A stretch of 38,981 bases of DNA from Candidatus Copromonas avistercoris (nom. illeg.) (GTDB taxonomy: Bacteria; Bacillota; Clostridia; Lachnospirales; Lachnospiraceae): positions 1 to 38,981 of the forward strand of contig DVFQ01000151.1 in assembly GCA_018713185.1 (NCBI GenBank), written 5' to 3'. The position numbers and the translations under genes are program-made. The first letter of the stretch is position 1, and each line of letters begins with the position of its first letter. Below, in pieces: positions 7,917 through 16,157 of this stretch. A model generated the notes under the pieces. That model was not told the DNA's origin. It made no database searches and saw only the letters and a list, made by a program, of their open reading frames with translations.

Positions 7917-8363
7917 CTATTTCTCCATCCCCAAGATCTTGACGTCATGCACCTCCGGAAGCTGCTCGATCTCCTCCACCATGCCGTCAACATTTCCGGT
8001 TTCCGGAAGGACCTCAACGCTTAGGGTAACGGTCGCGAAGCCGTTGACCGGAATCGCCTGATGGATCGTCAAAATATTGGCGCGGTAATCCGCGACGATC
8101 CGGAGAAGATCCGCCAGATATCCCGGCTCGTCCCGCATCTGGATCACAAGCGTCACCGTCTTTCCCCGCGTATTATCGGAGATAGGATAGATCTCGTCTT
8201 TATACTTATAAAACGAGCTGCGGCTGATCCCTACCTTCTCCGCCGCCTCCTGGATCGTCATGCTCCCATTGGCCTCGATCAGAGCCTTTACCTCCACCAC
8301 CTTCTGCAAAACCTCCGGCAGCGCTTTGTCCCTTACTACGTAATACTGATTTTTTCTCTCCAT
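7917..8363 (-). CDS. ACT-domain regulatory protein (UPF0735/PheB family)
   Basis: This is a 148-residue cytoplasmic protein. The N-terminal half has a helix-turn-helix-like segment MTIQEAAEKVGISRSSFYKY (about 35-54). The C-terminal half is an ACT domain (about 69-145) with the usual DEPGYLADLLRIVADYRANI pattern of amino-acid-binding domains. This matches the UPF0735/PheB family, which is often linked to aromatic amino acid or homoserine pathways, but the ligand is unknown. I chose ATG 8363 (MERKNQ) because AAGGAGAG lies 9 bases upstream. An upstream in-frame start at 8426 would add 21 residues unlike the family. A promoter with extended -10 lies upstream. Confidence 0.88.
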   Translation of the reverse strand: MERKNQYYVVRDKALPEVLQKVVEVKALIEANGSMTIQEAAEKVGISRSSFYKYKDEIYPISDNTRGKTVTLVIQMRDEPGYLADLLRIVADYRANILTIHQAIPVNGFATVTLSVEVLPETGNVDGMVEEIEQLPEVHDVKILGMEK

Positions 8364-8433
8364 ACCGTATGCTCTCCTTGCCCCTCCCGCGCAGTTTGTC
8401 CGCATCGGAAGCACATTTGTCTGCATACGTCAG

Positions 8434-8462
8434 ATATTAACATAAATTTAATATAAAAGCAA
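8434..8462 (-). promoter_or_regulatory. Promoter of the ACT-domain / DUF2752 genes
   Basis: On the minus strand TTGCTT (8457-8462) and TAATAT (8434-8439) are 17 bases apart, with TG one base before the -10 element (extended -10). The site is about 70 bases before the chosen start at 8363, which supports that start because the alternative 8426 start would leave almost no leader. Confidence 0.6.
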
Positions 8463-8483
8463 GTTTTTAATTCCGTACACTTC

Positions 8484-9293
8484 CTACATATTCTCCATCC
8501 TGCCCTTTAAAAGCGGCAGCTGCTCCCGGATCTCATCCGCTTCCTCCAGACGGATCTCCGTCACCTGGATCCCTGCCTCCGCTCCCATCTGATTTAAGAT
8601 CGTACCCCACGGGGAAACCGCGATGGAATGGCCCCAGGAATGGTAAGACGCCGTCTTATCTCTGGCGGGCGCCGTGCCGAAGGTAAACACCTGATTGTCC
8701 ACGGCCCGGGAACGGAACATTACTTCCCAGTGAGCCGGTCCGGTGGTCATATTAAACGCGGCCGGAACAAAAATCGCCTTCGCTCCGTCTAAGGCCATCC
8801 TTCTGGCCAGCTCCGGAAAACGGAAATCAAAGCAGATGCAGAGACCCATGATTCCGAACTCCGTCTCAAACACCGTAGAATGATCCCCCGGCGTCAGAGT
8901 ATCGGATTCCTTAAAGCTCTGTCCGCCCTTTACGTCGATATCAAACAGGTGGACCTTGCTGTGCTTGGCGATCTGGTTTCCCTGGCGGTCAAAAACATAG
9001 GCCGTATTGCGGATCTTCCCCTCCGGCGTCCGCTCCGGAACGGATCCGGCGGAAAGATAAATCCCGAACTCTTTCGCCAGGCCGGAAAGCGCCGTCCACA
9101 GGGGGCCGCCCTCCTCCTCCGCGTACACAGGGAAATTCTTCGTCTCATACGGGCAGGCGAACATTTCCGGCAGACAGACGAAATCCGCGTGGTATTCCTT
9201 CGTCTGCCAAAGAAGCGGCGTCAGCATTTCCACATTTTTCATCTTATCCTCATATACATGCGTCTGAAGCTGCGCGACAGTCATCATCCCCAT
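8484..9293 (-). CDS. Carbon-nitrogen hydrolase (nitrilase superfamily, Nit2/omega-amidase-like)
   Basis: This cytoplasmic amidase of the nitrilase superfamily hydrolyses amides such as alpha-keto-acid amides; the substrate here is inferred only by family. The catalytic Glu-Lys-Cys triad is visible: Glu43 in LPEMFACPYE, Lys113 in KHSKVHLFD and Cys154 in LCICFDFRFPE. The GGQSFKE and HWEVMFRSRA blocks match the Nit2/omega-amidase branch. The reading frame is open to an ATG at 9308, but GGAGGAAGG lies inside that extension and is well placed for the ATG at 9293 (8 bases). I therefore prefer a 269-residue product, with 9287 as another option. It is a single gene with its own promoter. Confidence 0.88.
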   Translation of the reverse strand: MGMMTVAQLQTHVYEDKMKNVEMLTPLLWQTKEYHADFVCLPEMFACPYETKNFPVYAEEEGGPLWTALSGLAKEFGIYLSAGSVPERTPEGKIRNTAYVFDRQGNQIAKHSKVHLFDIDVKGGQSFKESDTLTPGDHSTVFETEFGIMGLCICFDFRFPELARRMALDGAKAIFVPAAFNMTTGPAHWEVMFRSRAVDNQVFTFGTAPARDKTASYHSWGHSIAVSPWGTILNQMGAEAGIQVTEIRLEEADEIREQLPLLKGRMENM

Positions 9294-9329
9294 CGATCCT
9301 TCCTCCATTCTGATTCCTTTTTTAGCTTT

Positions 9330-9358
9330 ATTCTAGCATAAACCGCCGCGGCCGTCCA
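9330..9358 (-). promoter_or_regulatory. Promoter of the nitrilase-family gene
   Basis: On the minus strand TGGACG (9353-9358) and TAGAAT (9330-9335) are 17 bases apart, with an extended TG one base before the -10. The site lies between the phoU terminator and the gene, as expected for an independent unit. Confidence 0.55.
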
Positions 9359-9373
9359 TGAAATCCGCATATC

Positions 9374-9411
9374 AAAAACCGCCCGCAGGAATTTCACATC
9401 CCCGCAGGCGG
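9374..9411 (-). terminator. Rho-independent terminator of the pst-phoU operon
   Basis: Eight bases after the phoU stop an 11-bp stem (9401-9411 with 9379-9389, including two G-U pairs, 11-base loop) is followed by five U residues (A-tract 9374-9378 on the plus strand). It closes the phosphate operon. Confidence 0.85.
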
Positions 9412-9418
9412 CCTCTAA

Positions 9419-10081
9419 TTACAAAAGCCTCTCGTCCTCCATATCGCCGGTTTCCTGGAAAATCTCCCAGTTGGCGATGTTGACGCCGTGGTCAGCGATC
9501 TTTTCCAGATACTTGGCTACCATCAGCGCGTCCACATAATTATCGATGCTGTCTACCTTGCCTCCCAGCGCCACCACAAGATCGTCCTTCACCTTATTGA
9601 AGTAATCGTCGATGGTGTCATCCAGCTTGATCACCTCTCGCGCCAGATCCATGTTGCGCTCCACAAAGGCCTTCACCGACTTTTCCGCCGACACCTTGGT
9701 TTCCGCGATCATCGGCCCGAAATGCGCGGAAATCGTATTCAGATCCACGTATCCCATCCGGGTAAACAGCTCCGCCATATCCGAAAGATGATTTCCGATC
9801 CGCTCCAGGTCCGAAGCGATCTTTAAAGACGCGGACACGGTGCGCAGATCTCCCGCTACCGGTGTCTGTCTGGTAAGAAGGTTTAAACAGCGGGCCTCAA
9901 TATTCCTCTGCATATCGCCGATGACCCGGTCATGGCGGACAAACCGTCCCATGGTTTCCCCGTCCTTCTTCTCCAGCGTTTCAAACAGGCAGGTATATCC
10001 GTCGATTACCCACTCTCCCATCTGGAGGACGTCCTGGCGAAGATCCTCCATCTCCTGCACAAATAACTTTCTCGGTGACAT
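9419..10081 (-). CDS. phoU: Phosphate signalling protein PhoU
   Basis: PhoU is a cytoplasmic helical protein that links the Pst transporter to the PhoR sensor kinase and limits phosphate uptake. The 220-residue protein contains two PhoU domains (about 15-100 and 118-210). The metal-binding helices are seen in DLRTVSASLKIASDLERIGNH and in YLEKIADHGVNIANW, the standard E-x3-D-H/N pattern. Its length is normal. GGGAGGAG lies 10 bases before the ATG. It is the last gene of the pst operon, 20 bases after pstB, and is followed by a terminator. Confidence 0.95.
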   Translation of the reverse strand: MSPRKLFVQEMEDLRQDVLQMGEWVIDGYTCLFETLEKKDGETMGRFVRHDRVIGDMQRNIEARCLNLLTRQTPVAGDLRTVSASLKIASDLERIGNHLSDMAELFTRMGYVDLNTISAHFGPMIAETKVSAEKSVKAFVERNMDLAREVIKLDDTIDDYFNKVKDDLVVALGGKVDSIDNYVDALMVAKYLEKIADHGVNIANWEIFQETGDMEDERLL

Positions 10082-10101
10082 AATGCAATTGCTCCTCCCA
10101 A

Positions 10102-10860
10102 TCAGCCGAACCGGCCGGTAATATAGTCTTCTGTCCGCTTATCCTTCGGTCTTCCGAAGATGTTCATGGTCTCGTCCACCTCGACCAGCTCGCCCAGCAG
10201 GAAAAACGCCGTCTCATCCGAGACACGGGCGGCCTGCTGCATGTTGTGGGTTACGACAACCACCGTATAGCGGCTCTTTAAATCCTGCATCAGCTCCTCG
10301 ATCTTTAAGGTAGAGATCGGGTCCAGAGCGGAAGTAGGCTCATCCATCAAAAGAACCTCCGGCTCCACGGCCAGCGCCCTGGCGATACAAAGCCTCTGCT
10401 GCTGTCCGCCGGAAAGTCCCAGGGCCGGACTCTTTAACCGGTCCTTGACCTCGTCGAAAATCGCCGCGCCCTTTAAGGCGTTCTCCACGATCTCATCCAG
10501 CTTCGCCTTATTCTTGATCCCATGGATCCTGGGGCCGTAGGCAATATTATCATAAATGCTCATGGGGAACGGGTTGGGCTGCTGGAAGACCATGCCCACC
10601 TTTTTCCTCAGTCTTGTGGTATCCACCGCGTGATCGTAAATATCCTCTCCGTCCAGGAGGATTTTTCCTTCGATCTTTACCCCGTCCACCAGATCGTTCA
10701 TCCGGTTCAGACATTTTAAAAACGTGGATTTTCCGCATCCAGACGGCCCGATCAAGGCCATAATGGACTTTTCGCGGATTTCCATATTGATATTCTTTAG
10801 CGCGTGGTTCTCGCCGTAGTACAAATTCAGGCCGCTTACGCTTATCTTTTTATCCAGCAT
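10102..10860 (-). CDS. pstB: Phosphate ABC transporter ATP-binding protein PstB
   Basis: This is the ATPase subunit of the high-affinity phosphate importer, a cytoplasmic protein that docks on PstC/PstA. The 252-residue length is standard. Visible motifs are Walker A GPSGCGKS (38-45), the PstB-specific [21 protein letters not shown], the signature LSGGQQQRL, Walker [14 protein letters not shown] and the H-loop VVVTHNM. It starts at ATG 10860 after GGGAG, 11 bases downstream of pstA. Confidence 0.97.
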   Translation of the reverse strand: MLDKKISVSGLNLYYGENHALKNINMEIREKSIMALIGPSGCGKSTFLKCLNRMNDLVDGVKIEGKILLDGEDIYDHAVDTTRLRKKVGMVFQQPNPFPMSIYDNIAYGPRIHGIKNKAKLDEIVENALKGAAIFDEVKDRLKSPALGLSGGQQQRLCIARALAVEPEVLLMDEPTSALDPISTLKIEELMQDLKSRYTVVVVTHNMQQAARVSDETAFFLLGELVEVDETMNIFGRPKDKRTEDYITGRFG

Positions 10861-10871
10861 ACGATTTCTCC

Positions 10872-11747
10872 CTATTTCGTCTTCTCAACATTAAACTTAT
10901 TGGCGATTACTTTCGTCAGGAAATTCAATCCCAGCACCAGGATCAGCAGCACGCAGGCGATCGCGAACGCCACGTCATACTGTCCCTTGGACATCTGCAA
11001 ATACATCTCGATGGTCAAAGTTCCGCCGGATTCAAAGAGCTTGCGGACATAGCCGAAGCCCGGAGCCGGGAGATAGAAGCCGCTTCCCGAGGTGAACAAA
11101 AGAGCGGCGGACTCTCCCACAATACGGCCGATGGCCAGGATGATTCCCGTCAGGATCCCCGGCATGGCGCTGGGAAGAAGGATCGTGCGGATCATATACC
11201 ACTTGGTCGCCCCGATTCCAAGGGCGCCGCTGCGATAGCTCTGGGGCACCGTCCTTAAGGCTTCCTGGGTATTCTTGGCGATCAGCGGCAATACCATGAT
11301 CGTCAGCGTAAAGGAACCGGTCAGCATGGAATATCCCAATCCCAAGGTCTGGCCAAAGAACACGCTTCCAAACAGGCCGAAGATGATCGAAGGGATACCG
11401 GTCAAAACCTCGATGGTAAATTCAATCGTAGAAACCAGGCGGCCCGGCTTCGCGTATTCGTTCAGATAAATGGCGCCGCCAACGCCGATGGGCGTCACCA
11501 CGATCAAAGTCAGGATTACAATATAGAGCGTATTTACAATATTTCCGGCGATTCCCATGATCCCCTTGGTGGGACTCTGCTCCGTTACCAGAAACGCCAG
11601 GCTTAAGTTTCCGATCCCCCGGTAAAATACATAGCAGATAATCCCGACCAGAAGCCCGACCGCAAGAAACGCCGACAAATAGATCAGTCCCAGCAGGATA
11701 TTGTCGGATACCCGGACCTTTTTGTTCATAACACTGTTGACTGCCAT
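10872..11747 (-). CDS. pstA: Phosphate ABC transporter permease PstA
   Basis: This is one of the two membrane subunits of the phosphate importer. The 291-residue protein has six hydrophobic segments and the family blocks [28 protein letters not shown] and the cytoplasmic EAA-type loop containing [16 protein letters not shown] residues (here [15 protein letters not shown]). Its start overlaps the pstC stop in a TGATG arrangement with a GGAGG site upstream, so translation is coupled to pstC. Confidence 0.96.
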   Translation of the reverse strand: MAVNSVMNKKVRVSDNILLGLIYLSAFLAVGLLVGIICYVFYRGIGNLSLAFLVTEQSPTKGIMGIAGNIVNTLYIVILTLIVVTPIGVGGAIYLNEYAKPGRLVSTIEFTIEVLTGIPSIIFGLFGSVFFGQTLGLGYSMLTGSFTLTIMVLPLIAKNTQEALRTVPQSYRSGALGIGATKWYMIRTILLPSAMPGILTGIILAIGRIVGESAALLFTSGSGFYLPAPGFGYVRKLFESGGTLTIEMYLQMSKGQYDVAFAIACVLLILVLGLNFLTKVIANKFNVEKTK

Positions 11748-12679
11748 CAGCTTTCCTCCACTCCCTTTAAGATCCTCGTAAGGGTCACATTAATGCACAT
11801 AATAAACACGAACAGCACCAGGCCGATGGTAAACAGCACCTGTCTGTGCAGCCCGGAGGCATATCCCATTTCCGCCACGATTGCCGTCGTCAGGAAACGC
11901 ACCGCGTTGAAGGGAAGCGGGAAATTCACCGAGCTTCCGGATACCAGCGTAATGGCCATCGCCTCTCCGATGGCGCGGCCGGTTCCCAAAACCACCGCGG
12001 AAATAATTCCGGATTTCGCGTGGGGGATCAGCACCTTAAAGATCGTCTGGATCGGGGAAGCGCCCATGGCAAGAGACGCCATTTTCTGACTTCTGGGAAC
12101 CGCGTGAAGGGCGGAAACACTGACGTTGATCACCGTAGGCAGGATCATGATCGCCAGGACGATCACCGCGGAGATCAGGTTGGCTCCTCCAGTAAAGCGA
12201 TGCGTCGTAGAATCCCGGAAAACAGCCATCTCGATTTTATACATCAGCGGGTTCAGCAGGTAAATACCCAACAGTCCATAAATAACGGACGGGATCCCGG
12301 CCAAAAGCTCCACCGCCGGCTTTACAATAGCGGCCAGCTTGGGAGAAGCGATCTCCTCAATAAACACAGCCGTCAGAACGCCGATGGGCGCTCCGATCAC
12401 CACGGCGGCTGCCGTACCCACGATCGACGTCAGGATAATGTATAGGATTCCGAAGGAGGGCTCGCCGGCGGCCGGCTTCCATACGGTCCCGAACAGGATA
12501 TCCGTAATTCCCACCTGGAACAGAGCGGGCGTTCCGTTGATAAACATATAGGCGGTAATGGAGATCACTGCCAAGACCGCGAAAAACGCGCACACCGTAA
12601 AGATGATCTCCGCGATATGTTCTACCAGAGCCTTCTCTTTCCTGCTGCCTTTGATCGAAAACAACTTTTTCTCTGTCAT
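11747..12679 (-). CDS. pstC: Phosphate ABC transporter permease PstC
   Basis: This is the second membrane subunit of the phosphate importer. The 310-residue protein has six transmembrane segments, the GTAAAVVIGAPIGVLTAVFIEEIA and ELLAGIPSVIYGLLG blocks, and the EAA loop (MASLAMGASPIQTI). I start it at ATG 12679 (MTEKKLF). The frame is open further up to a TTG at 12697, but that codon lies against the U-tract of the hairpin behind pstS. The GAGGAAG site is only about 3-4 bases from the ATG, a short spacing. Its expression depends on readthrough of the upstream hairpin, or on a processed transcript. Confidence 0.95.
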   Translation of the reverse strand: MTEKKLFSIKGSRKEKALVEHIAEIIFTVCAFFAVLAVISITAYMFINGTPALFQVGITDILFGTVWKPAAGEPSFGILYIILTSIVGTAAAVVIGAPIGVLTAVFIEEIASPKLAAIVKPAVELLAGIPSVIYGLLGIYLLNPLMYKIEMAVFRDSTTHRFTGGANLISAVIVLAIMILPTVINVSVSALHAVPRSQKMASLAMGASPIQTIFKVLIPHAKSGIISAVVLGTGRAIGEAMAITLVSGSSVNFPLPFNAVRFLTTAIVAEMGYASGLHRQVLFTIGLVLFVFIMCINVTLTRILKGVEES

Positions 12680-12695
12680 AGCTTCCTCATTTCTC

Positions 12696-12739
12696 AAAAA
12701 CAGGCCGGCACAGCGTTGCGCGGTACCGGCCCGTTTTTT
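12696..12739 (-). terminator. Intercistronic hairpin/terminator between pstS and pstC
   Basis: On the minus strand an 11-bp stem (12723-12733 with 12701-12711, two G-U pairs, 11-base loop) is followed by five U residues, and then within about 15 bases by the pstC ribosome binding site. It has every feature of an intrinsic terminator placed inside the operon. The usual reading is partial termination or 3'-end protection, giving more PstS than permease. Confidence 0.8.
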
Positions 12740-12754
12740 GTTTCTGTCTCTGTC

Positions 12755-13711
12755 TTACTCAACCGTGATAAGTCCTACGCTGGAAACCAGTTCCTGGCCC
12801 TCTTCAGAATATACATAATCGAACAGCGCCTGTACCAGTTCGTTCTGAGCGGAAATCTCGCCGTTGGTAGCCATTACGAACGGACGGCTTAAGAAGTAGC
12901 TGCCAGCCTGGATATTTTCGGCGGTCGCCTCAACTCCATCCAGAGTCAGAGCCTTTACGCTGTCGTCCAGAACATCCAGGGAGATGTATCCGATGGCGCC
13001 CGGTGTGGAAGCAACTCTCGCCATGACCGCGCCGGTGCTGTCCAGCTCGTTGGCATATGCGCACTGATCTTCGATCTCCAGGATTTCCTCAAAAGCGCTT
13101 CTGGTGCCGGAACCAGCCTCACGTCCGATCACGATGATCGGCATGCTCTCGCCGCCAAACTCGCTCCAGTTGGTAACCTCACCGGTATAAATGCTTACCA
13201 GCTGATCCTTGGTCAGATCGGAAACCGTGTTGGCCGGATCGGTAACAACAGCGATTCCGTCGATGGCTACGATGTTCTCCACCGCGCCGGCAGCGATCTC
13301 ATCCTCGCTTAAGTTTCTGGAAGAGTTTCCGATATCGCAGGCTCCGGAGAGAACGGACTCAATACCAGCGGAAGAACCGGTGAACTCAGCCGTTACCGTT
13401 ACGTTGGGATACAGGTTCATAAAGCTCTCGCAAAGAGCATTGGCGAAAGTCTCCATGGAAGTAGAACCAGACATGGAAATGCTTCCGGAAAGATCCGCAT
13501 TGCCCTCAGCGGCCGCTTCTGTTTCTGCCTCAGCCTCAGCCTCAGTCTCCGTTTCCGCCTCGGTCTCAGCCGCAGTTGTTGTCTCCTCTGCTGTTGTCTC
13601 AGCCGCTGTGGTTGCCGCGGTCGTCTCCTCTGCCTGGCTGCTGCATCCAGCCATCATGCCTGCCGCGATCACAGCAGTACCTGCTAATGCCATTACTTTT
13701 CTTAATTTCAT
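12755..13711 (-). CDS. pstS: Phosphate-binding lipoprotein PstS
   Basis: PstS is the extracellular lipid-anchored receptor that delivers phosphate to PstCAB. The signal peptide ends in a lipobox GMMAGC with the acylated Cys at residue 23 of the product started here. A low-complexity Thr/Ala/Glu linker of about 45 residues follows, and the binding domain starts at SGSISMSGSTSMETF. Phosphate contacts are expected in SGSTS, in DIGNSSR and in GREAGSGTR. The length of 318 residues is normal. Two in-frame ATGs exist: 13720 is only 2 bases from the GAGGAGG site, while 13711 is about 11 bases away and gives the classic MKLRK signal start, so I prefer 13711. Confidence 0.95.
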   Translation of the reverse strand: MKLRKVMALAGTAVIAAGMMAGCSSQAEETTAATTAAETTAEETTTAAETEAETETEAEAEAETEAAAEGNADLSGSISMSGSTSMETFANALCESFMNLYPNVTVTAEFTGSSAGIESVLSGACDIGNSSRNLSEDEIAAGAVENIVAIDGIAVVTDPANTVSDLTKDQLVSIYTGEVTNWSEFGGESMPIIVIGREAGSGTRSAFEEILEIEDQCAYANELDSTGAVMARVASTPGAIGYISLDVLDDSVKALTLDGVEATAENIQAGSYFLSRPFVMATNGEISAQNELVQALFDYVYSEEGQELVSSVGLITVE

Positions 13712-13819
13712 AATTACCATTTCCTCCTCTTAATATCCAAAGTAATTTGTTTTCTTTTTTCTTTGTACAGCGTTCTTTCTCTGTACACTATGTTTTTACC
13801 ATGATTCCTTCCGCCGAAA

Positions 13820-13858
13820 AACCATGAAACGGTAACTTGTATGTAAAGTCTATGTAAA
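13820..13858 (-). promoter_or_regulatory. Pho box upstream of pstS
   Basis: On the minus strand, TTTACA at 13853-13858, TTTACA at 13842-13847 and GTTACC at 13831-13836 recur with an exact 11-base period, and a weaker fourth copy is ATGGTT at 13820-13825. Tandem TT(T/A)ACA hexamers with 11-base spacing are the classic binding pattern of PhoP/PhoB response regulators. The array lies about 110-150 bases before pstS. No clear -10 element could be assigned downstream. Confidence 0.7.
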
Positions 13859-13922
13859 ATCATTTTCAAGCGTTTTGTCCGTTCAGCGCGGACATTCGCC
13901 TTCCATCTTTAAAAAAAGCGCG

Positions 13923-13959
13923 AAAAAAGAGAGCTTCCTCCGCCTAAGAGGAAACTCTC
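13923..13959 (-). terminator. Rho-independent terminator after the LCP gene
   Basis: On the minus strand a 12-bp stem (13948-13959 with 13929-13940, one G-U pair, 7-base loop) is followed by six U residues. It lies 25 bases after the LCP stop, so the glycan locus ends here and pstS is transcribed separately. Confidence 0.88.
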
Positions 13960-13983
13960 CTGTGTAAAATCTGCTTTTATAGT

Positions 13984-16116
13984 TTACGGATTCTGCAGCG
14001 CCGTTCCAGGGCCGCCGGTTGTGCCGGGCTGAACCGGTACCGGCTGGGAAGACGGCCCGTTTCCTGTAGAAGTCCCGTTTCCGGAAGGACTGTTTCCCGC
14101 TGCAGATCCACCCGCCGATGCCGGCCCCGGGGAAGCCGCCGTCGTCTCGCGGGCCGGTCCGGAGGAGTTGCCCGCCGGGGGATCGACTACAATGATCGAA
14201 CTGGAGGAGCCTGTTGTCGGCCGTGTTCCCGGGGAAGCCGCCGTGGTCGCCTCCTGGACCGGAGAAGACTGAGACTCAAAGCCCGGGCCGTAAGGCGCCT
14301 CCGTCGTCGGAACAATATCCGCCGGGCTTCCAGGTCTTCTGGAGCCTGTGGTTTCCGAAGCACCCGAAGTCTGGCCGGTATCTCCCGGATACCGGGCGGA
14401 TTCTGATTCGCCCGGCCTTGTTCCCGGTCTTGTCTGGCCAGGATACAGCGTCTCTCCCGGAGTCAGCGTCTGACCGGGAGCTAACGTCTCGCCTGGAGCC
14501 AGCGTTTGGCCGGGGTACAGCGTTTCTCCCGGATACCGGGTGCCGCCCTCCGCCGTGCTTTCGGATCCGTCCTCCGCTCCCAGGCTCTCGCCGGACTCGC
14601 CTTCTGAAGTAGATTCTCCTTCCGAACTCTGCTCCAGCTCCTCAGGCGCCTCCGTTTCCGCCGCCTCCGTCGCCTTCGGGATATATCCCTGGTCGGTGGC
14701 CGCCTTGGTGGCCTCCGTGCCTTCCTTATACATTCCGCTTACTTCGGAAATATGGGCGCTGATGGACCGGACCGCGGAAGACGGTTCATAATCCTCCTCG
14801 CCAAAAAGGAATTCATGCAGCGTCGATACGTTGCTGACCAGAGTCTGCGGAATAATGCAGGCCAGCCGGTTGCTTCCGATCTTGATCCTCTGGTCGCCTC
14901 TCGCCGACGGGAAGCCCAGTGTTTCGCCCAGATGGTATTTGCTCATATTCTTCGCCAGCGGGAAAATATCGCCGAATTCGATATTGGTGGCGCACATCTG
15001 CACCATATGGGCCACAAGGCTCTCTAACGTCATAAGATCCGCCGACTTTGCCTTCTCAAAGGCCTTTTCGATCACCAGCCGCTGCCGTTCTACACGCGCG
15101 TAGTCGCTGTCCATCAGGCGCAGACGGCCGTAAGCCACCGCCTGGACGCCGTCCAGGTGATTTAATCCCGCGCTCTTTAGCTGAACCGAGCCGATGCCGG
15201 TTCCCTTAACCGTCTCCGTAATAAAGGCGTTAATATAGTAGAATTCCGCCTTGCTGATGTCGATATCCACACCGCCGAGGATGTTGATGGCCGTGGCCAC
15301 CGCCGCCCAGTTGAAGGCCGCGTAATTGGTAATATTCAGATCCAGGTTCTGGTTTAAGGCCTTTACCGCCTGCTCCGGCCCGCCCTTGGCGTAGGCCTCG
15401 TTGATCTTGTGGTACGTATCGTCTCCCAGATTCAAGTACGTGTCACGGTAAACGGAAGCCAGCTTGATCTCTCCCGTCTTCCGGTCCAGGTTCACGATCA
15501 TGATCACGTCGGCCCGGTTGCCCTTTCCTGTGGAGGAATCTCTGGAATCCAGGCCGAAAATGGCGATGGTCCAGTAGCCCTCCTCCATTTTTTCCTTGGT
15601 CTCCAGGGAAATATTGGGGTTTTCCACCTCGGAAGTCCGGAACTCATGATCGTTCATCTGTCCCAAGTTGTACTGGATATACGCGTAAACGCCGATCACC
15701 GCGGCCGCGATCAGCACTAAAAGGCCCACGATCACGCCTACGATCACTTTCTTTTTCGTACTCCATTTATTCCGGCCGTTTTTCCGTCTCCGGTAATAAT
15801 GTCCGTTATGGCTTCCTCCAACTCCGCCGCCATGGCCGCCGTTTCCGTTCCGGCCGCCGTTTCCCGAACCGTTTCCATTTCCATTGGCTCCGGCGCTGCG
15901 GCTGGCACGGCTTCCCGGCTCCGCCAGGGAAATAAACTGGTTGTCTGATCTTCCGTCATAGCCGGAAGCCCCGGAATCTCCCGAGGTTCTGGAAGCTCCC
16001 GAAGTTCTGGAAACTCTCGGAATTCCGGAAAGTCCCGAAGTTCCCGAAACTCCCGCAGCTCCCTGTCTCCGGCTCCTTTTGGCGCGGACGCGCTCTAACT
16101 CATCTTCATAATTCAT
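13984..16116 (-). CDS. LytR-CpsA-Psr (LCP) family glycopolymer ligase with long repeat tail
   Basis: LCP enzymes transfer lipid-linked teichoic acid or capsule polymers to peptidoglycan on the outer face of the membrane. Of 710 residues, 1-121 form a cytoplasmic arm with Ser-Gly-x repeats (23-56) and a Gly/Asn-rich stretch (77-104). One transmembrane helix spans about 123-147. The LCP domain is at about 185-360 with the expected FGLDSRD, RADVIMIV, VYRDTYL and YARVERQR motifs, whose Arg and Asp residues bind the pyrophosphate. From about 465 to the end is a Pro/Gly/Thr/Ser tail containing six tandem hexapeptides (528-563). Typical LCP proteins are 300-500 residues, so both arms are unusual. 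The ATG at 16116 has GAGG 8 bases upstream. It follows the sugar transferase gene by 41 bases. Confidence 0.93.
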   Translation of the reverse strand: MNYEDELERVRAKRSRRQGAAGVSGTSGLSGIPRVSRTSGASRTSGDSGASGYDGRSDNQFISLAEPGSRASRSAGANGNGNGSGNGGRNGNGGHGGGVGGSHNGHYYRRRKNGRNKWSTKKKVIVGVIVGLLVLIAAAVIGVYAYIQYNLGQMNDHEFRTSEVENPNISLETKEKMEEGYWTIAIFGLDSRDSSTGKGNRADVIMIVNLDRKTGEIKLASVYRDTYLNLGDDTYHKINEAYAKGGPEQAVKALNQNLDLNITNYAAFNWAAVATAINILGGVDIDISKAEFYYINAFITETVKGTGIGSVQLKSAGLNHLDGVQAVAYGRLRLMDSDYARVERQRLVIEKAFEKAKSADLMTLESLVAHMVQMCATNIEFGDIFPLAKNMSKYHLGETLGFPSARGDQRIKIGSNRLACIIPQTLVSNVSTLHEFLFGEEDYEPSSAVRSISAHISEVSGMYKEGTEATKAATDQGYIPKATEAAETEAPEELEQSSEGESTSEGESGESLGAEDGSESTAEGGTRYPGETLYPGQTLAPGETLAPGQTLTPGETLYPGQTRPGTRPGESESARYPGDTGQTSGASETTGSRRPGSPADIVPTTEAPYGPGFESQSSPVQEATTAASPGTRPTTGSSSSIIVVDPPAGNSSGPARETTAASPGPASAGGSAAGNSPSGNGTSTGNGPSSQPVPVQPGTTGGPGTALQNP
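14428..14535 (-). repeat. Six in-frame 18-bp repeats in the LCP tail
   Basis: This stretch encodes residues 528-563 of the LCP protein as six hexapeptides: YPGETL, YPGQTL, APGETL, APGQTL, TPGETL and YPGQTR. Glu and Gln alternate strictly at position 4. The consensus (Y/A/T)-P-G-(E/Q)-T-L resembles a wall-spanning Pro-rich spacer. Further PG and PGxT motifs continue beyond the array. Confidence 0.88.
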
Positions 16117-16157
16117 TCATTTGTCCTCGTTTTAATAGGCGCTGGGATCTCAATCCC

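Noticed and set aside
11846..12445. 199-codon open frame on the plus strand inside pstC
   Set aside because: Antisense shadow of a conserved permease; no start signal.
13764..13787. Two TGTACA palindromes 18 bases apart before pstS
   Set aside because: Too short to call an operator, and the 11-base Pho box upstream explains regulation better. No -10 element could be assigned with confidence.
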